Shown: positions 1 through 10,499, counted from the first letter of the stretch. The stretch: 64,000 nt of DNA from Spongiibacter sp. IMCC21906 (GCF_001010805.1 NZ_CP011477.1:806001-870000); one strand, 5' to 3'. Notes: generated by a model not told the origin, from the letters alone. Program-made: numbers and translations.

Positions 1-1027
1 TTTCGTCCCACTCCCAGTTTTTACGCATAAAGGCGGTATCGATTTCATTGTCGAAATGACCGATATTGCAGACCACGGCGCCGCTTTTCAGAGCCTTCAA
101 CATATTGTCATCGCAGACGTTGATATTGCCTGTAGTGGTGACCAGTAAGTCGGTGGTGCCGAGCAGCAGAGTATTGATGCTGGCTTCGCTGCCATCGTTA
201 ATGCCGTTGTTATAAGGCGACACCACTTCAAAACCGTCCATACAGGCTTGCATCGCACAGATAGGGTCAACTTCGCTGACCTTAACGATCATGCCTTCTT
301 GGCGTAGTGATTGAGCTGAGCCTTTGCCCACATCGCCGTAGCCAATCACCAAGGCTTTTTTCCCAGATAACAAATGGTCTGTGCCGCGTTTGATGGCGTC
401 GTTCAGGCTGTGGCGGCAGCCGTATTTGTTGTCGTTTTTAGATTTGGTGACCGAGTCATTCACGTTCACGGCGGGTACTTTAAGGGTGCCTTTCTTCAGC
501 ATCTCCAATAGGCGATGAACACCTGTGGTGGTTTCTTCGGTAATGCCGTGAACGTTATTTAATACTTCAGGGTATTTGTCGTGGAGTAGCCCGGTAAGGT
601 CACCGCCATCGTCCAATACCATATTGGCTTGCCAAGGTTGGCCATCTTTGAGAATGGTTTGCTCAAGACACCAATCGTATTCTTCGTCGGTTTCGCCTTT
701 CCATGCAAAAACGGGAATGCCCGCAGCGGCAATGGCCGCGGCGGCATGGTCTTGGGTAGAGAAGATATTACACGATGACCAGCGCACTTCGGCACCCAAG
801 GCGATCAGTGTTTCGATCAATACCCCGGTTTGAATGGTCATGTGGATGCAGCCCAGAATCTTAGCGCCGGCCAAGGGCTTGCTGTCACCGTATTTTTCCC
901 GCAGTGACATCAGCGCTGGCATTTCGCCTTCGGCGATATTCAGTTCTTTACGGCCCCAATTGGCTAATGAAATGTCGGCGACTTTGTAGTCATTAAAATT
1001 TTCTACCGCGTTTGCTGTTGCAGTCAT
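1..1027 (-). CDS. ahcY: adenosylhomocysteinase, C-terminus beyond window
   Basis: S-adenosylhomocysteine hydrolase, which splits SAH to adenosine and homocysteine in the cytosol and so relieves product inhibition of methyltransferases. About 342 residues are visible; the C-terminus lies left of the window. The N-terminus reads [20 protein letters not shown], followed by the family segment [16 protein letters not shown]. The NAD-binding glycine motif GYGDVGKG and the following [12 protein letters not shown] are present. The ATG at 1027 lies 38 bases after the metK stop, with a GAGGAAA-type ribosome site in that gap, so the genes are almost certainly cotranscribed with sahR and metK. Identification is firm; only the missing end is unknown. 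Confidence 0.96.
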   Translation of the reverse strand, partial: MTATANAVENFNDYKVADISLANWGRKELNIAEGEMPALMSLREKYGDSKPLAGAKILGCIHMTIQTGVLIETLIALGAEVRWSSCNIFSTQDHAAAAIAAAGIPVFAWKGETDEEYDWCLEQTILKDGQPWQANMVLDDGGDLTGLLHDKYPEVLNNVHGITEETTTGVHRLLEMLKKGTLKVPAVNVNDSVTKSKNDNKYGCRHSLNDAIKRGTDHLLSGKKALVIGYGDVGKGSAQSLRQEGMIVKVSEVDPICAMQACMDGFEVVSPYNNGINDGSEASINTLLLGTTDLLVTTTGNINVCDDNMLKALKSGAVVCNIGHFDNEIDTAFMRKNWEWDE

Positions 1028-1065
1028 GATTCTTTCCTCGTTGCGTGAGTGTGCGTGGCGCGAGT

Positions 1066-2274
1066 TTAAAGCGCTGCTTTCAAGTCGTCGGCGCGATCTG
1101 TTTTTTCCCAGCTAAAAGCCGTGCTGGTTTCCGATTTTTGCTGGCCGTTTTCTTTCCAGTTATAGGTGTGTTCATAAGGCTCGCGGCCAAAGTGACCGTA
1201 GGCCGCAGTGGGCTGGTACATGGGGTGAGCCAGGTCCAGCATTTTGGTAATGCCATAAGGCCGCAGGTCAAAGACCTCACGAACGGCGCTAATTAATTTG
1301 TCGTCGCTGACCTTGCCAGTGCCAAAGGTGTTAATAGAAATAGAGGTGGGCTCGGCTACGCCAATGGCATAAGACACTTGAATTTCACAGCGGTCAGCCA
1401 GGCCTGCCGCCACGATGTTTTTGGCGACATAGCGGCCAGCGTAAGCCGCGCTGCGGTCAACCTTTGACGGATCTTTGCCAGAGAACGCGCCGCCGCCGTG
1501 ACGGGCCATGCCGCCGTAAGTGTCGACAATAATTTTGCGACCGGTCAGGCCGCAATCGCCTACTGGCCCGCCAATGACAAATTTGCCGGTGGGGTTAATG
1601 TGAAATTTGGTACCGGCATGCAGTAATTCAGCGGGCAGCACCTGTTTGATGATTTCTTCTTGCACGGCTTCCTGTAGATCGCTTTGAGAAATGTCCGGGT
1701 TGTGTTGTGTGCTTAGCACCACTGCGTCTACGGCAACGGGTTTGCCATTTTCGTAGCGCAGGGTAACCTGGCTTTTGGCGTCGGGGCGTAGCCAGGGCAA
1801 CGTACCGTTTTTGCGCAATTGAGCCTGACGCTCAACTAAACGGTGGGAGAAAAACAATGGCGCAGGCATCAGTGATTCGGTTTCATTGGTGGCGTAGCCA
1901 AACATTAACCCTTGGTCACCTGCGCCTTGATCTTCGGGTTTGGCCCGGTCAACGCCTTGATTGATGTCTACCGATTGTTTGCCGATGGCGTTAAGCACCG
2001 CGCAGCTGGCACCGTCAAAACCCACGTCGGAGCTGTTGTAGCCGATGCCGGTAATGACGTCGCGAATAATGTCTTCTAAGTCCACATAGCAGGAGGTGGT
2101 GACTTCGCCTGCGACGACGGCCATACCGGTTTTTACCAGGGTTTCTACCGCGACACGGGCGAACTTGTCTCTGGCTAAAATGGCATCCAGAACAGCGTCA
2201 GAAATCTGATCGGCCATTTTATCGGGATGACCCTCGGAGACCGACTCGGAGGTAAACAGGCTGTAGTCAGACAT
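1066..2274 (-). CDS. metK: S-adenosylmethionine synthetase
   Basis: Makes S-adenosylmethionine from methionine and ATP. The 402-residue protein shows the family motifs [11 protein letters not shown] near the N-terminus, [11 protein letters not shown] (about residue 115) and the P-loop-like [19 protein letters not shown] (about residue 260). The ATG at 2274 ([11 protein letters not shown]) is preferred over the in-frame upstream ATG at 2292 because GAGGAA lies about ten bases before it and because the family begins here. It sits between sahR and ahcY, so the operon supplies both the synthesis and the recycling arm of the SAM cycle. Confidence 0.97.
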   Translation of the reverse strand: MSDYSLFTSESVSEGHPDKMADQISDAVLDAILARDKFARVAVETLVKTGMAVVAGEVTTSCYVDLEDIIRDVITGIGYNSSDVGFDGASCAVLNAIGKQSVDINQGVDRAKPEDQGAGDQGLMFGYATNETESLMPAPLFFSHRLVERQAQLRKNGTLPWLRPDAKSQVTLRYENGKPVAVDAVVLSTQHNPDISQSDLQEAVQEEIIKQVLPAELLHAGTKFHINPTGKFVIGGPVGDCGLTGRKIIVDTYGGMARHGGGAFSGKDPSKVDRSAAYAGRYVAKNIVAAGLADRCEIQVSYAIGVAEPTSISINTFGTGKVSDDKLISAVREVFDLRPYGITKMLDLAHPMYQPTAAYGHFGREPYEHTYNWKENGQQKSETSTAFSWEKTDRADDLKAAL

Positions 2275-2345
2275 GGTTGTCACATTCCTCATTAAAATTG
2301 GTAGTCAAAAGTTGTGATTAAGCCGGGTGTTCAAATGCTATAGGG

Positions 2346-3341
2346 TTAAGAAAATGCTTCCGGTTTTATAAAGTGCCGAACCTGTACGCGAAAGCCGTTC
2401 AATTGGGCTAAATAGGCGGCGGCACCTTCTTGTAGTCCGGCTGCCTTTGCCCATTCACTTAAATCATCGGGTTCAAACCCCAGCCACACATCGCCGCAGG
2501 CTTCTTTTGCCCAGCTTTGATCGTGATGACATAAATCTGTTACGCAAAACACACCGCCGCCGCGAAGCAAATTGTGGGCGTCGGTAAAAATATCCGCAGG
2601 TGATGGCACATGGTGCAGCACCATATTGGCTACCACGCAATCGGCCTCGCCCTGGGGCAATTCGCGGTTGCGGCTGTCTCCCAATAGCGGGGTGACGTTT
2701 TTTAAGCCTTGCTCATCAATAAAGGCTTGGGCTCGGCTCAGCATGGCGTTGGCGTTGTCCAGGGCAATCACTTGCTGGTAGCGACTGGCCAGCTCGCCTA
2801 AAAAAGCACCTTCGCCGGGGCCAATTTCAATCGCTAGCTGGCCGCCTTTGGGCTGATAGTTGCGCAGCAGCTCGGCGGTGCTTTGGCCGTAGACCTCAAA
2901 GGCCACCATTTGCTCCTGCTGTTGGCGAAACTCACCGGCGTGTTGAGCAAAAAAAGCGCGTGATGACGCAGCGCGCTCGGCTACGACCGTATCAAGTCGA
3001 TCTTGAGCACGGGTGTTCAGCACGGTGGCATCAATGTTATTCATTAATACGGTGTGCAAGCTGGCTAAGCTACCCTCGGTAGAAAAGGTGCGCCGGTAAA
3101 ACAAGCTATTGCCTTCTCGGCGTTTGGCCACCAGTCCTGCATTGGCAAGAATTTTTAAGTGATGACTCATCCCCGATTGGCGAATATCGAGAATGGTGCA
3201 TAGCTCCTGCACGGTATAAGCATCTTGGTTCAGTACGCGTAATATTTGCAGGCGCAGGCTGTCCCCCGCTGCCTTGCAGACTTGTAGCAAGGTGTCGCTG
3301 TGGCTGTCGGTCTCGGCAAATGTTTGGGGGCTACTTAACAT
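2346..3341 (-). CDS. sahR: ArsR-family regulator fused to methyltransferase domain (SahR-like)
   Basis: A 331-residue two-domain protein. Residues about 15-90 form an ArsR-type winged helix (recognition region around SGMSHHLKILANAGLV, residues 56-71). Residues about 165-290 form a class I SAM-dependent methyltransferase fold with motif I IEIGPGEG at 171-178. This fusion located directly upstream of metK-ahcY is the arrangement described for SahR, the SAH-responsive repressor of methionine/SAM genes in Proteobacteria; that function is inferred from architecture, context and the palindrome at 3366-3393. No ribosome binding site precedes the ATG at 3341, which fits the predicted start point one base upstream. 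Alternative: a genuine methyltransferase with an autoregulatory domain. Confidence 0.82.
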   Translation of the reverse strand: MLSSPQTFAETDSHSDTLLQVCKAAGDSLRLQILRVLNQDAYTVQELCTILDIRQSGMSHHLKILANAGLVAKRREGNSLFYRRTFSTEGSLASLHTVLMNNIDATVLNTRAQDRLDTVVAERAASSRAFFAQHAGEFRQQQEQMVAFEVYGQSTAELLRNYQPKGGQLAIEIGPGEGAFLGELASRYQQVIALDNANAMLSRAQAFIDEQGLKNVTPLLGDSRNRELPQGEADCVVANMVLHHVPSPADIFTDAHNLLRGGGVFCVTDLCHHDQSWAKEACGDVWLGFEPDDLSEWAKAAGLQEGAAAYLAQLNGFRVQVRHFIKPEAFS

Positions 3342-3348
3342 GCGAGGC

Positions 3349-3393
3349 AGTGTAACAACTTTTGCACCTATATCAAAATATTTTGATATAGGT
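3349..3393 (-). promoter_or_regulatory. sahR-metK-ahcY promoter with SahR/ArsR operator palindrome
   Basis: Positions 3366-3393 are a perfect 28-bp palindrome (half-site on the plus strand acctatatcaaaat). On the minus strand a -35 box TTGATA (3371-3376) lies inside the palindrome and, 16 bases on, a -10 box TACACT occupies 3349-3354. A bound dimer would cover the -35 region, as expected for repression. The implied start point is about 3342, immediately at the sahR ATG. The palindrome is seen directly; its binding protein and the promoter are inferred. Confidence 0.72.
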
Positions 3394-3482
3394 TTTTGTG
3401 CTCAGTAAATCCCTGTCGTGGTTGCGTGGGGAGGCGTAAAGGGAGGGGTGTAGCCACAGCCGGGTGCTGACAGCGCTAGGGT

Positions 3483-3521
3483 ATAAAAACGAAGGCGTCG
3501 TGCTATGTTAGGACGACGCCT
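3483..3521 (-). terminator. terminator of the phosphatase gene
   Basis: Inverted repeat AGGCGTCGT (3493-3501) / ACGACGCCT (3513-3521), a 9-bp stem with an 11-base loop. On the minus strand it is followed by TCGTTTTTAT, and it begins 16 bases past the stop of the minus-strand phosphatase gene. Confidence 0.75.
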
Positions 3522-3536
3522 GCCGGTTAAGCGGTG

Positions 3537-3974
3537 TTACAGATATTTCAGCCAGTCGTCGGTAAATTTATCCATTTGCTTGTAGACGTGATCAAAGGCT
3601 TCGCGACTTTTGCGGTAAGGGTCGGGAACCGCGTCATTATTTGACCATTTGCCCAGCAAAAAGGCTTTGCCGCTAACTTGTGGGGCAATATCGCTAATGC
3701 CTTTAAGGTGGCTAGGTTCCATTGCCAAAATCAGATCAGCGCCCAGCAAGAGCTCTGAGCGCAGCTGTCTCGCTTTATGGGGGCTGGGGTCAATACCGTT
3801 TTCCAACAGAATGGCACCGGCTGTTGCATCAATGGGTTTGTCTACCAGCGCACCGAGCCCTGCTGAATGAATGGTCAGCCCCGGTTTGTTGGCCAGTTTA
3901 TGTTTGAGCATATATTCGGCGGTGGGACTGCGGCAGATATTGCCGATACACACCACAAGAATGTTTTTAAACAT
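3537..3974 (-). CDS. low-molecular-weight protein-tyrosine phosphatase
   Basis: A 145-residue cytosolic phosphatase. The N-terminus MFKNILVVCIGNICRSP carries the C-x5-R-S catalytic loop (Cys9, Arg15, Ser16), and the general-acid DP pair appears in VPDPYRKS near residue 115. Length matches the family. The ATG at 3974 is chosen over an in-frame upstream start at 4028 because the catalytic strand normally starts within a few residues of the N-terminus. There is no capsule gene nearby, so it cannot be assigned as wzb/etp; the substrate is unknown. It is a single-gene unit, transcribed away from tkt, with its own terminator. Confidence 0.9.
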   Translation of the reverse strand: MFKNILVVCIGNICRSPTAEYMLKHKLANKPGLTIHSAGLGALVDKPIDATAGAILLENGIDPSPHKARQLRSELLLGADLILAMEPSHLKGISDIAPQVSGKAFLLGKWSNNDAVPDPYRKSREAFDHVYKQMDKFTDDWLKYL

Positions 3975-4135
3975 GAAGTTAGCCCGGTTCAGCCTTAGAA
4001 AAACGCAATTTTCACCGTCTGAGAGCAAAGTCGCAAGATAAATGGCTATTTTTACGGTTCTGCTATTTGCTGTGTAGGCTCCGGTAGGGGAAAATACCGC
4101 CTCTCTTTATGACCAGCTAAATTCAGGAGCCTTCG

Positions 4136-6133
4136 ATGCCCTCTCGTAGCGACCTCGCTAACGCCATTCGCGCACTGAGTATGGATGCCGTTCAAAAAGC
4201 CAATTCCGGCCATCCCGGTGCCCCCATGGGTATGGCCGATATCGCCGAGGTGTTGTGGCGAGATTACCTGCAGCATAATCCGGCCAACCCCGAATGGCCC
4301 AACCGTGACCGTTTTGTCCTGTCGAATGGCCACGGCTCAATGTTGATTTATTCGCTGTTACACCTGACTGGCTACGATCTGTCCATCGACGACCTTAAAA
4401 GCTTTCGTCAGTTGCACAGCAGAACGCCAGGTCATCCGGAGTACGGCTATGCACCGGGTGTTGAAACCACGACCGGCCCCTTGGGGCAGGGTATCGCCAA
4501 TGCCGTGGGTATGGCGGTGGCTGAAAAAGTGTTGGCAGCGCAATTTAACCGCGACGATCACCGCATTGTTGACCACTACACCTATGTGTTTTTGGGTGAT
4601 GGTTGCATGATGGAAGGCATCTCCCACGAAGTCAGTTCACTGGCGGGTACACTGGGCTTGGGTAAGTTGGTGGCGTTTTATGATGACAACGGCATTTCTA
4701 TCGACGGCGAAGTAGAAGGCTGGTTTACCGACGATACTCCAGCGCGATTTGCCGCCTACGGCTGGCATGTGGTGCCAAATGTCGATGGTCATAACAGTGC
4801 CGAAGTTGCAAAAGCGATTGAGGCGGCCCGGGCTGAGACCGATAAGCCGACCCTGATTTGCTGTAAAACGATTATCGGCAAAGGCTCACCCAACAAACAG
4901 GGCAAAGAAGCAAGCCATGGCGCGGCGCTGGGTGAAGACGAAATTGTGCTCACCCGTGAAGCATTGGCTTGGCCCCACGGCGCCTTTGAGATTCCCGACG
5001 ATGTCTACGCCTCCTGGGATGCTAAAGAAGCGGGTGCGAACGCCGAGGCCGATTGGAATGCTCGCTTTGCCGAGTACGCTAAAGCCTATCCTGAGTTGGC
5101 AGAGGAATTTACCCGTCGCAGCAGCGGCAAGCTGCCCGCAGATTTTGAGGCGCGCTCGCAAGACTTTATTGCTCGTTGCCAAGACGAGGGCAAAGACATT
5201 GCCACTCGCAAAGCCTCACAACTGTGTTTGGATGCCTACTCTGAAATGCTCCCAGAGTTGTTTGGTGGCTCAGCTGACCTGGCGGGCTCTAATCTCACGA
5301 TTTTTAAGGATGCCAAGCCGATTAGCGCGGCTGATGCCAATGGCAACTATCTGCATTACGGGGTGCGCGAATTTGGCATGTCGGCAATGATGAACGGTAT
5401 TGCCCTGCACGGCGGTTTTATCAATTACGGTGCTACGTTCCTGGTATTTATGGAATATGCCCGGAACGCGGTGCGTATGGCCGCCATCATGGGTCAACGC
5501 AGTATTTTTGTTTACACCCATGACTCTATTGGTTTGGGCGAAGACGGGCCAACCCACCAGCCCATCGAGCAAATTGCCTCGCTGCGCGGCACCCCCAATA
5601 TGTCATTGTGGCGACCCTGTGATATGACCGAATCGGCGGTAGCTTGGCAGGCGGCGTTGCAGCGTAATGACGGCCCAAGCTCATTGATCTTTACACGCCA
5701 GGGTTTACCACATCAGCGCCGTAGCGCCACTCAGGTAGCGGCTGTTGCCAAGGGCGGTTACGTGTTGAGCGACTGTGATGGCGAAGTCGAAGCGATCATT
5801 ATTGCCACTGGTTCTGAAGTGAAGCTGGCTATGGCCGCCCAAGAAAAACTGGCCGAGCAGGGGCGTCGGGTGCGGGTGGTGTCCATGCCTTGTACTGACG
5901 TTTTTGAAAGCCAGGATGCCTACTACCGGGAGTCGGTACTGCCTAGCAATGTGTTGGCACGGGTAGCTGTAGAAGCGGCTCATAAAGACTACTGGTATAA
6001 ATACGTTGGTCTGGACGGTCGCATTGTCGGCATGGACAGCTTTGGTGAGTCTGGCCCAGCCGATGCGTTGTTTAAGCATTTTGGCATTACAACTGACGCG
6101 GTTATCGAAGCCGTTGAGGAAGTGCTTGACTGA
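4136..6133 (+). CDS. tkt: transketolase
   Basis: Thiamine-diphosphate-dependent transketolase of the pentose phosphate pathway, moving two-carbon units between sugar phosphates. The 665-residue length is standard. Visible motifs are the N-terminal [22 protein letters not shown], the ThDP/Mg-binding [12 protein letters not shown] (about residue 155), the pyrimidine-domain stretch around [16 protein letters not shown], and the substrate-binding [23 protein letters not shown] sits 8 bases before the ATG. Its stop codon overlaps the epd ATG by one base (TGATG), so the two are translationally coupled, giving the common tkt-epd-pgk-fba order. Confidence 0.97.
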   Translation: MPSRSDLANAIRALSMDAVQKANSGHPGAPMGMADIAEVLWRDYLQHNPANPEWPNRDRFVLSNGHGSMLIYSLLHLTGYDLSIDDLKSFRQLHSRTPGHPEYGYAPGVETTTGPLGQGIANAVGMAVAEKVLAAQFNRDDHRIVDHYTYVFLGDGCMMEGISHEVSSLAGTLGLGKLVAFYDDNGISIDGEVEGWFTDDTPARFAAYGWHVVPNVDGHNSAEVAKAIEAARAETDKPTLICCKTIIGKGSPNKQGKEASHGAALGEDEIVLTREALAWPHGAFEIPDDVYASWDAKEAGANAEADWNARFAEYAKAYPELAEEFTRRSSGKLPADFEARSQDFIARCQDEGKDIATRKASQLCLDAYSEMLPELFGGSADLAGSNLTIFKDAKPISAADANGNYLHYGVREFGMSAMMNGIALHGGFINYGATFLVFMEYARNAVRMAAIMGQRSIFVYTHDSIGLGEDGPTHQPIEQIASLRGTPNMSLWRPCDMTESAVAWQAALQRNDGPSSLIFTRQGLPHQRRSATQVAAVAKGGYVLSDCDGEVEAIIIATGSEVKLAMAAQEKLAEQGRRVRVVSMPCTDVFESQDAYYRESVLPSNVLARVAVEAAHKDYWYKYVGLDGRIVGMDSFGESGPADALFKHFGITTDAVIEAVEEVLD

Positions 6134-7134
6134 TGTTGCGTTTGGCCATTAATGGCTACGGCCGAATCGGCCGCTGTGTGCTGCGGGCGCTCTATGAGTC
6201 GCCCCTGCGCGACACTCTGCAGATTGTTGCTATTAATGAACCGGCAGATCTCGCCACCATTGCGCACTTAACCCGCTACGACAGCACTCATGGCCGATTC
6301 TTTGGTCATGTCGAGGCGGGCATTAACGAATTGCGTATTAATGGTGATCAGATTGCGGTGACCCACCATAGCAATCTGCAAGACCTGGATTGGACCCGTC
6401 ACAACATTGATGTCGTGCTGGAATGCTCTGGCACCATTAGTCGTTACGACGAGCTGGAGGGGCATATAGAACGGGGTGCTAGACACGTATTATTGTCTCA
6501 GCCCGGTGAGGCGACCTTGCCCACCATTGTTTACGGCCTGAATCATCAAGAGCTAAACAGTGAGATGCGTATTGTCTCTAATGCGTCGTGTACCACCAAT
6601 GGTATTGTGCCCATTATCGATGTATTACATCAGGCTTTTGGCGTGCGCTCCGGCTGCATCACCACCCTGCATTCCGCGATGAATGATCAGCCGGTGCTGG
6701 ATGGATATCACCATACCGATTTGCGTAAAACCCGGGCAGCGGGCATGTCGATGATTCCGGTGGATACCGGCTTGGCGGCGGGTATTGGCCGAATATTACC
6801 CGAGCTGGACGGCCGTTTTGCCGCCCGGGCAGTGCGTATCCCCATCAACAATGTCTCGGCAATGGAGTTGAGCGTTAGCTTAAAAGCATCGGTGTCGCAA
6901 TCTGACGTCAATGCCGCTTTGCAGATGGCGGCTAGTGGTCGCTTGGTGGATATTCTTGGCTACAGCGATGAGTTGCTGGCGTCTTGCGATTTTAATCACG
7001 ATCCGCGTTCAGCCATTGTCGACGCCGGAGAAACCCGAGTGGCGGGGGATCTGGCCAGTGTCTTAATTTGGTTTGATAATGAGTGGGGCTATGCCAACCG
7101 AATGCTGGATGTAGTGGCACACTGGTTGCACTAA
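6133..7134 (+). CDS. epd: erythrose-4-phosphate dehydrogenase (GAPDH family)
   Basis: 333-residue NAD-dependent dehydrogenase. The NAD-binding AINGYGRIGRCVLRALYES starts at residue 5; catalytic Cys153 lies in NASCTTN and His180 in TLHSAMNDQ. The segments NEPADLATIAHLTRYDSTHGRF, IPVDTGLAAGI and DFNHDPRSAIVD resemble E. coli Epd more than glycolytic GapA, and the tkt-epd-pgk-fba order supports this. Epd oxidises erythrose 4-phosphate to 4-phosphoerythronate for pyridoxal phosphate synthesis. One oddity: the usual SCTTNC is SCTTNG, so the second cysteine (position 157) is glycine. A role as a GAPDH cannot be excluded. Confidence 0.85.
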   Translation: MLRLAINGYGRIGRCVLRALYESPLRDTLQIVAINEPADLATIAHLTRYDSTHGRFFGHVEAGINELRINGDQIAVTHHSNLQDLDWTRHNIDVVLECSGTISRYDELEGHIERGARHVLLSQPGEATLPTIVYGLNHQELNSEMRIVSNASCTTNGIVPIIDVLHQAFGVRSGCITTLHSAMNDQPVLDGYHHTDLRKTRAAGMSMIPVDTGLAAGIGRILPELDGRFAARAVRIPINNVSAMELSVSLKASVSQSDVNAALQMAASGRLVDILGYSDELLASCDFNHDPRSAIVDAGETRVAGDLASVLIWFDNEWGYANRMLDVVAHWLH

Positions 7135-7335
7135 AATATTGGCTGACTCATACGGCGCAACTGAGGGCTTGTATTAATATCGCCCAAAAGCTGAGCTGGC
7201 AACAACAGGTGTAAAAGGTGTGGGCTAATTGCTGGCAATGGCTTAGGCGATTGGTGCTCATCGCCCGCTTTCAAGCCTCATTGTAGCTGAGGAAAGACAG
7301 CTAAATAGTTTGATAAATCTTACAGGGAAACAGCT

Positions 7336-8499
7336 ATGTCAATTTTGAAAATGCGCGATCTAGAGCTTTCTGGAAAGCGGGTTTTGATTCGTGAAGATCT
7401 TAATGTCCCCATCAAGAACGGTGTTATCACCTCTGATGCCCGTTTGCGGGCGGCGCTGCCAACTTTAAAGCTGGCTTTGGAGCAAGGTGCCAAAGTCATC
7501 GTGATGTCTCACTTGGGACGGCCTGCCGAAGGCCAGTTTGAAGAGCAGTATTCCTTAAAGCCCGTTGCCGATTACCTTAGTAAGGCGCTGTCCCAGGACG
7601 TGGCCCTTGTTGCTGATTGGCAACAGGGCGTCGAGCTGGCCGAGGGGCAGCTGGTATTGCTGGAAAATGTTCGCTTTAACGCCGGTGAGAAAAAAGACCA
7701 GGAGTCACTGGCCAAGGCCTATGCCGCGCTCTGCGATATTTTTGTAATGGACGCTTTTGGTACCGCTCACCGGGCCCAGGCATCAACCCACGGTGTGGCC
7801 AAATTTGCCCCCGAAGCTTGCGCTGGGCCGCTGCTGGCCGATGAGTTAGATAACTTAGAGAAAGCACTGAAGGCGCCCAAACGGCCGATGGTGGCGATTG
7901 TCGCAGGCTCGAAAGTGTCTACTAAGCTCACCGTATTAGAAACCCTGTCCGATAAAGTCGATCAGTTGATCGTTGGTGGTGGCATTGCCAATACCTTCTT
8001 AGCGGCTGCGGGGCACAATGTTGGCAACTCTCTGTGCGAAGATGAGCTAATTCCCAAAGCTAAGTCGTTAATGGAAAAATGCGACATTCCTTTGCCTAGC
8101 GACGTTGTGACCGGCAAAAAATTTGATGAAAATGAGCCTGCGAGTCTTAAACAGGTCGCTGATGTCGCCGATGACGACATGATTTTTGATATTGGCCCCG
8201 ACTCTGCTGCACAATTGGCTGACATTCTCAAAGATGCTGGTACCATAATCTGGAACGGCCCGGTGGGTGTTTTTGAGTTTGAGCAGTTTTCCGCTGGTAC
8301 CGGCGCCATCGCTGCCGCCATTGCCGAATCGGCCGCCTTTTCTATTGCTGGTGGTGGTGACACACTGGCCGCCGTCGACAAATTCGGTATTGCAGATAAA
8401 GTTTCCTATATCTCCACGGGTGGTGGTGCATTTCTTGAATACGTAGAAGGCAAGGTATTACCCGCCGTCGCGGTATTAGAAGCACGAGCAGCCAACTAA
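7336..8499 (+). CDS. pgk: phosphoglycerate kinase
   Basis: Glycolytic/gluconeogenic kinase interconverting 1,3-bisphosphoglycerate + ADP and 3-phosphoglycerate + ATP. The 387-residue protein begins [20 protein letters not shown] and shows the substrate-binding REDLNVP (about residue 20), SHLGRP (about 57), [18 protein letters not shown], the hinge [13 protein letters not shown] and the nucleotide-binding GGGDTLAA near the C-terminus. A GGGAAA ribosome site precedes the ATG. A 201-base gap without a visible terminator separates it from epd; only 33 bases separate it from fba, implying cotranscription with fba. Confidence 0.97.
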   Translation: MSILKMRDLELSGKRVLIREDLNVPIKNGVITSDARLRAALPTLKLALEQGAKVIVMSHLGRPAEGQFEEQYSLKPVADYLSKALSQDVALVADWQQGVELAEGQLVLLENVRFNAGEKKDQESLAKAYAALCDIFVMDAFGTAHRAQASTHGVAKFAPEACAGPLLADELDNLEKALKAPKRPMVAIVAGSKVSTKLTVLETLSDKVDQLIVGGGIANTFLAAAGHNVGNSLCEDELIPKAKSLMEKCDIPLPSDVVTGKKFDENEPASLKQVADVADDDMIFDIGPDSAAQLADILKDAGTIIWNGPVGVFEFEQFSAGTGAIAAAIAESAAFSIAGGGDTLAAVDKFGIADKVSYISTGGGAFLEYVEGKVLPAVAVLEARAAN

Positions 8500-8532
8500 A
8501 CGATTTCACTGGAATTAAGCAAGGATTGAGTC

Positions 8533-9597
8533 ATGGCACTTATTAGTATGCGCCAAATGCTGGACCACGCCGCCGAATATGGTTACGGCGTGCCGGCGTT
8601 TAACGTCAACAACTTAGAGCAAACCCGCGCGATTATGGAAGCCGCAAGGGAAACCAACAGCCCGGTGATTATGCAGGCCTCTGCCGGCGCTCGGAAGTAT
8701 GCGGGTGCGCCCTTTCTGCGCCACATGATTCTGGCGGCGATTGAAGAGTTTCCAGAGATCCCTGTGGTCATGCATCAAGATCACGGTACCAGTCCCGCTA
8801 TTTGCCAGCGTTCTATTCAGTTGGGTTTTAGCTCGGTAATGATGGATGGCTCACTCGGTGAAGACGGTAAAACCCCCACCGACTATGATTACAACGTCAA
8901 CGTTACCCGCAAAGTCGTCGACATGGCTCACGCCTGTGGCGTGTCTGTAGAGGGTGAGCTGGGTTGCTTGGGTTCTTTGGAAACCGGTCAAGCTGGTGAA
9001 GAAGACGGCGTGGGCGCTGAGGGCACTTTGTCTCACGAGCAAATGTTGACCGATCCGGAAGAAGCCGCGGACTTTGTTGCCAAAACCGGCGTCGACGCAC
9101 TGGCCATTGCCTGCGGCACCAGCCACGGCGCCTATAAATTTACCCGCCCACCCTCTGATGACATTCTGGCGATTGGGCGCATCAAAGACATTCACGCCCG
9201 CATCCCAGATACACATCTGGTTATGCACGGTAGCTCCAGCGTGCCCCAAGACTGGTTGGCCATTATTAATGAATATGGCGGCGAGATTTCTGAAACTTAC
9301 GGCGTTCCCGTTGAGCAGATCGTGGAAGGTATTAAATACGGGGTTCGCAAGGTTAATATCGATACCGACCTGCGGCTGGCGTCCACGGGTGCGATTCGCC
9401 AGTTTATGGCTAAAAACCCCAGCGAGTTTGATCCCCGTAAATACCTGAAAGAAACCATTAAAGAGATGAAGGCTATCTGTGTGGCTCGCTATGAAGCTTT
9501 TGGTACTGCAGGTAATGCCAGCAAGATTAAACCCATGAATCTCGAAGCCATGTTTATGGAATACGAGTCAGGGCGCTTAGATCCAAAAGTGAAGTAA
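8533..9597 (+). CDS. fba: class II fructose-1,6-bisphosphate aldolase
   Basis: Zinc-dependent aldolase cleaving or forming fructose 1,6-bisphosphate. The 354-residue sequence contains the metal-ligand motif VVMHQDHG (about residue 80), the glycine-rich [20 protein letters not shown] loop, [10 protein letters not shown], and the phosphate-binding HGSSSVP and NIDTDLRLA. The N-terminus [26 protein letters not shown] is of the class IIB type found with Calvin-cycle-like gene clusters. AAGGATTGAGTC precedes the ATG. It closes the tkt-epd-pgk-fba block; no pyruvate kinase gene is interposed, unlike in some relatives. Confidence 0.96.
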   Translation: MALISMRQMLDHAAEYGYGVPAFNVNNLEQTRAIMEAARETNSPVIMQASAGARKYAGAPFLRHMILAAIEEFPEIPVVMHQDHGTSPAICQRSIQLGFSSVMMDGSLGEDGKTPTDYDYNVNVTRKVVDMAHACGVSVEGELGCLGSLETGQAGEEDGVGAEGTLSHEQMLTDPEEAADFVAKTGVDALAIACGTSHGAYKFTRPPSDDILAIGRIKDIHARIPDTHLVMHGSSSVPQDWLAIINEYGGEISETYGVPVEQIVEGIKYGVRKVNIDTDLRLASTGAIRQFMAKNPSEFDPRKYLKETIKEMKAICVARYEAFGTAGNASKIKPMNLEAMFMEYESGRLDPKVK

Positions 9598-9623
9598 TGA
9601 CTCATTGTGATTGTGTATTAGAG

Positions 9624-9652
9624 CGGCTGCCAATTGGCAGCCGTTTTTGTTT
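9624..9652 (+). terminator. terminator after fba
   Basis: Perfect 10-bp self-complementary stem (CGGCTGCCAA / TTGGCAGCCG, 9624-9643) followed by TTTTTGTTT. It begins 27 bases after the fba stop. The remaining gap up to 9824 shows no further feature. Confidence 0.92.
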
Positions 9653-9824
9653 GTGGTTGAGATGCGTACATTTATAAAGTGTTTAATTCCGTTCCGGGCC
9701 AGCGGAGGCAAAATTTACCGCGTAAGTTGATGATGTGCCGCTGAAGGGAATTTCTACTTATTTTGGATTGGCGAAGGTGTGTCAGCGGTTTCGCCGATAG
9801 TAAAAGCAGGTACAGGTAGGATAT

Positions 9825-10499
9825 ATGGATAACTCAAAAGCTCTCCCGCCAGGCCAAGTTCAAGTGCCCGAAATGCTTCGTTTTGGCTTGCCAACCTTTG
9901 CTAAGAAAATAACAAAGGGGCTCGATAAAGTTGAAATTAAAATTAATGGGGATGTGAAGTCGCCTTTATTGGTAACGGATCAATTGCGCACCCTGGTGAG
10001 AGTGGATCAAGTTTCGGATTTTCATTGCGTAACAACATGGTCGGTGGTCGATTTAAACTGGGGTGGTTATCGATTCAAAGAGTTTTATGAACAAATTGTT
10101 GTTCCGAATGCGCAACCAAATGACACGGTAAAGTACGTGGTGTTTGAAGGGCTGGATGGTTATCGAGTCAGTATGGTGTTAGCTGATTTATTGAATGAGG
10201 ATGTTCTTCTGGCCGACTCGCTATATGGCCAGGATTTGGGCTTGGCGCATGGCGCACCTATGCGATTGGTGGCACCAGCACACTATGGCTATAAAAATAT
10301 AAAGCATATTGTGTCTATTCGCTTTTTGGCGAGCCTGGATGCGTATTCCTTTCCATTTCCCTATCCAAATCGTATGGAGCATTTACGTGCTCGAGTGGCA
10401 CTTGAAGAGCGGGGGCTGCTGGAAAATAAAAAGCTGATACGGCGGCTATATAGAATGCTGATTCCAGTGGTTCGATACTGGTTTAAGTTAATGGGTTGA
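9825..10499 (+). CDS. molybdopterin-binding (sulfite-oxidase-fold) domain protein
   Basis: 224 residues. Residues about 55-165 match the oxidoreductase molybdopterin-binding domain of the sulfite oxidase/MsrP superfamily: DFHCVTTWSVVDLNWGGYRF contains the cysteine (Cys68) that would ligate molybdenum, and RLVAPAHYGYKNIKHI is the typical cofactor-proximal segment near residue 145. No Tat or Sec signal and no membrane anchor is visible, so the protein should be cytosolic, unlike periplasmic MsrP. GGTAGGA lies 7 bases before the ATG. It stands alone between two intergenic gaps (227 and 246 bases), so the substrate and redox partner are unknown. Confidence 0.75.
   Translation: MDNSKALPPGQVQVPEMLRFGLPTFAKKITKGLDKVEIKINGDVKSPLLVTDQLRTLVRVDQVSDFHCVTTWSVVDLNWGGYRFKEFYEQIVVPNAQPNDTVKYVVFEGLDGYRVSMVLADLLNEDVLLADSLYGQDLGLAHGAPMRLVAPAHYGYKNIKHIVSIRFLASLDAYSFPFPYPNRMEHLRARVALEERGLLENKKLIRRLYRMLIPVVRYWFKLMG

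Noticed and set aside
1028-1065. SAH or SAM riboswitch before ahcY or metK
   Set aside because: The gaps (38 bases before ahcY, 71 before metK) are too short and show no matching conserved segments; control appears to be by the SahR-type operator instead.
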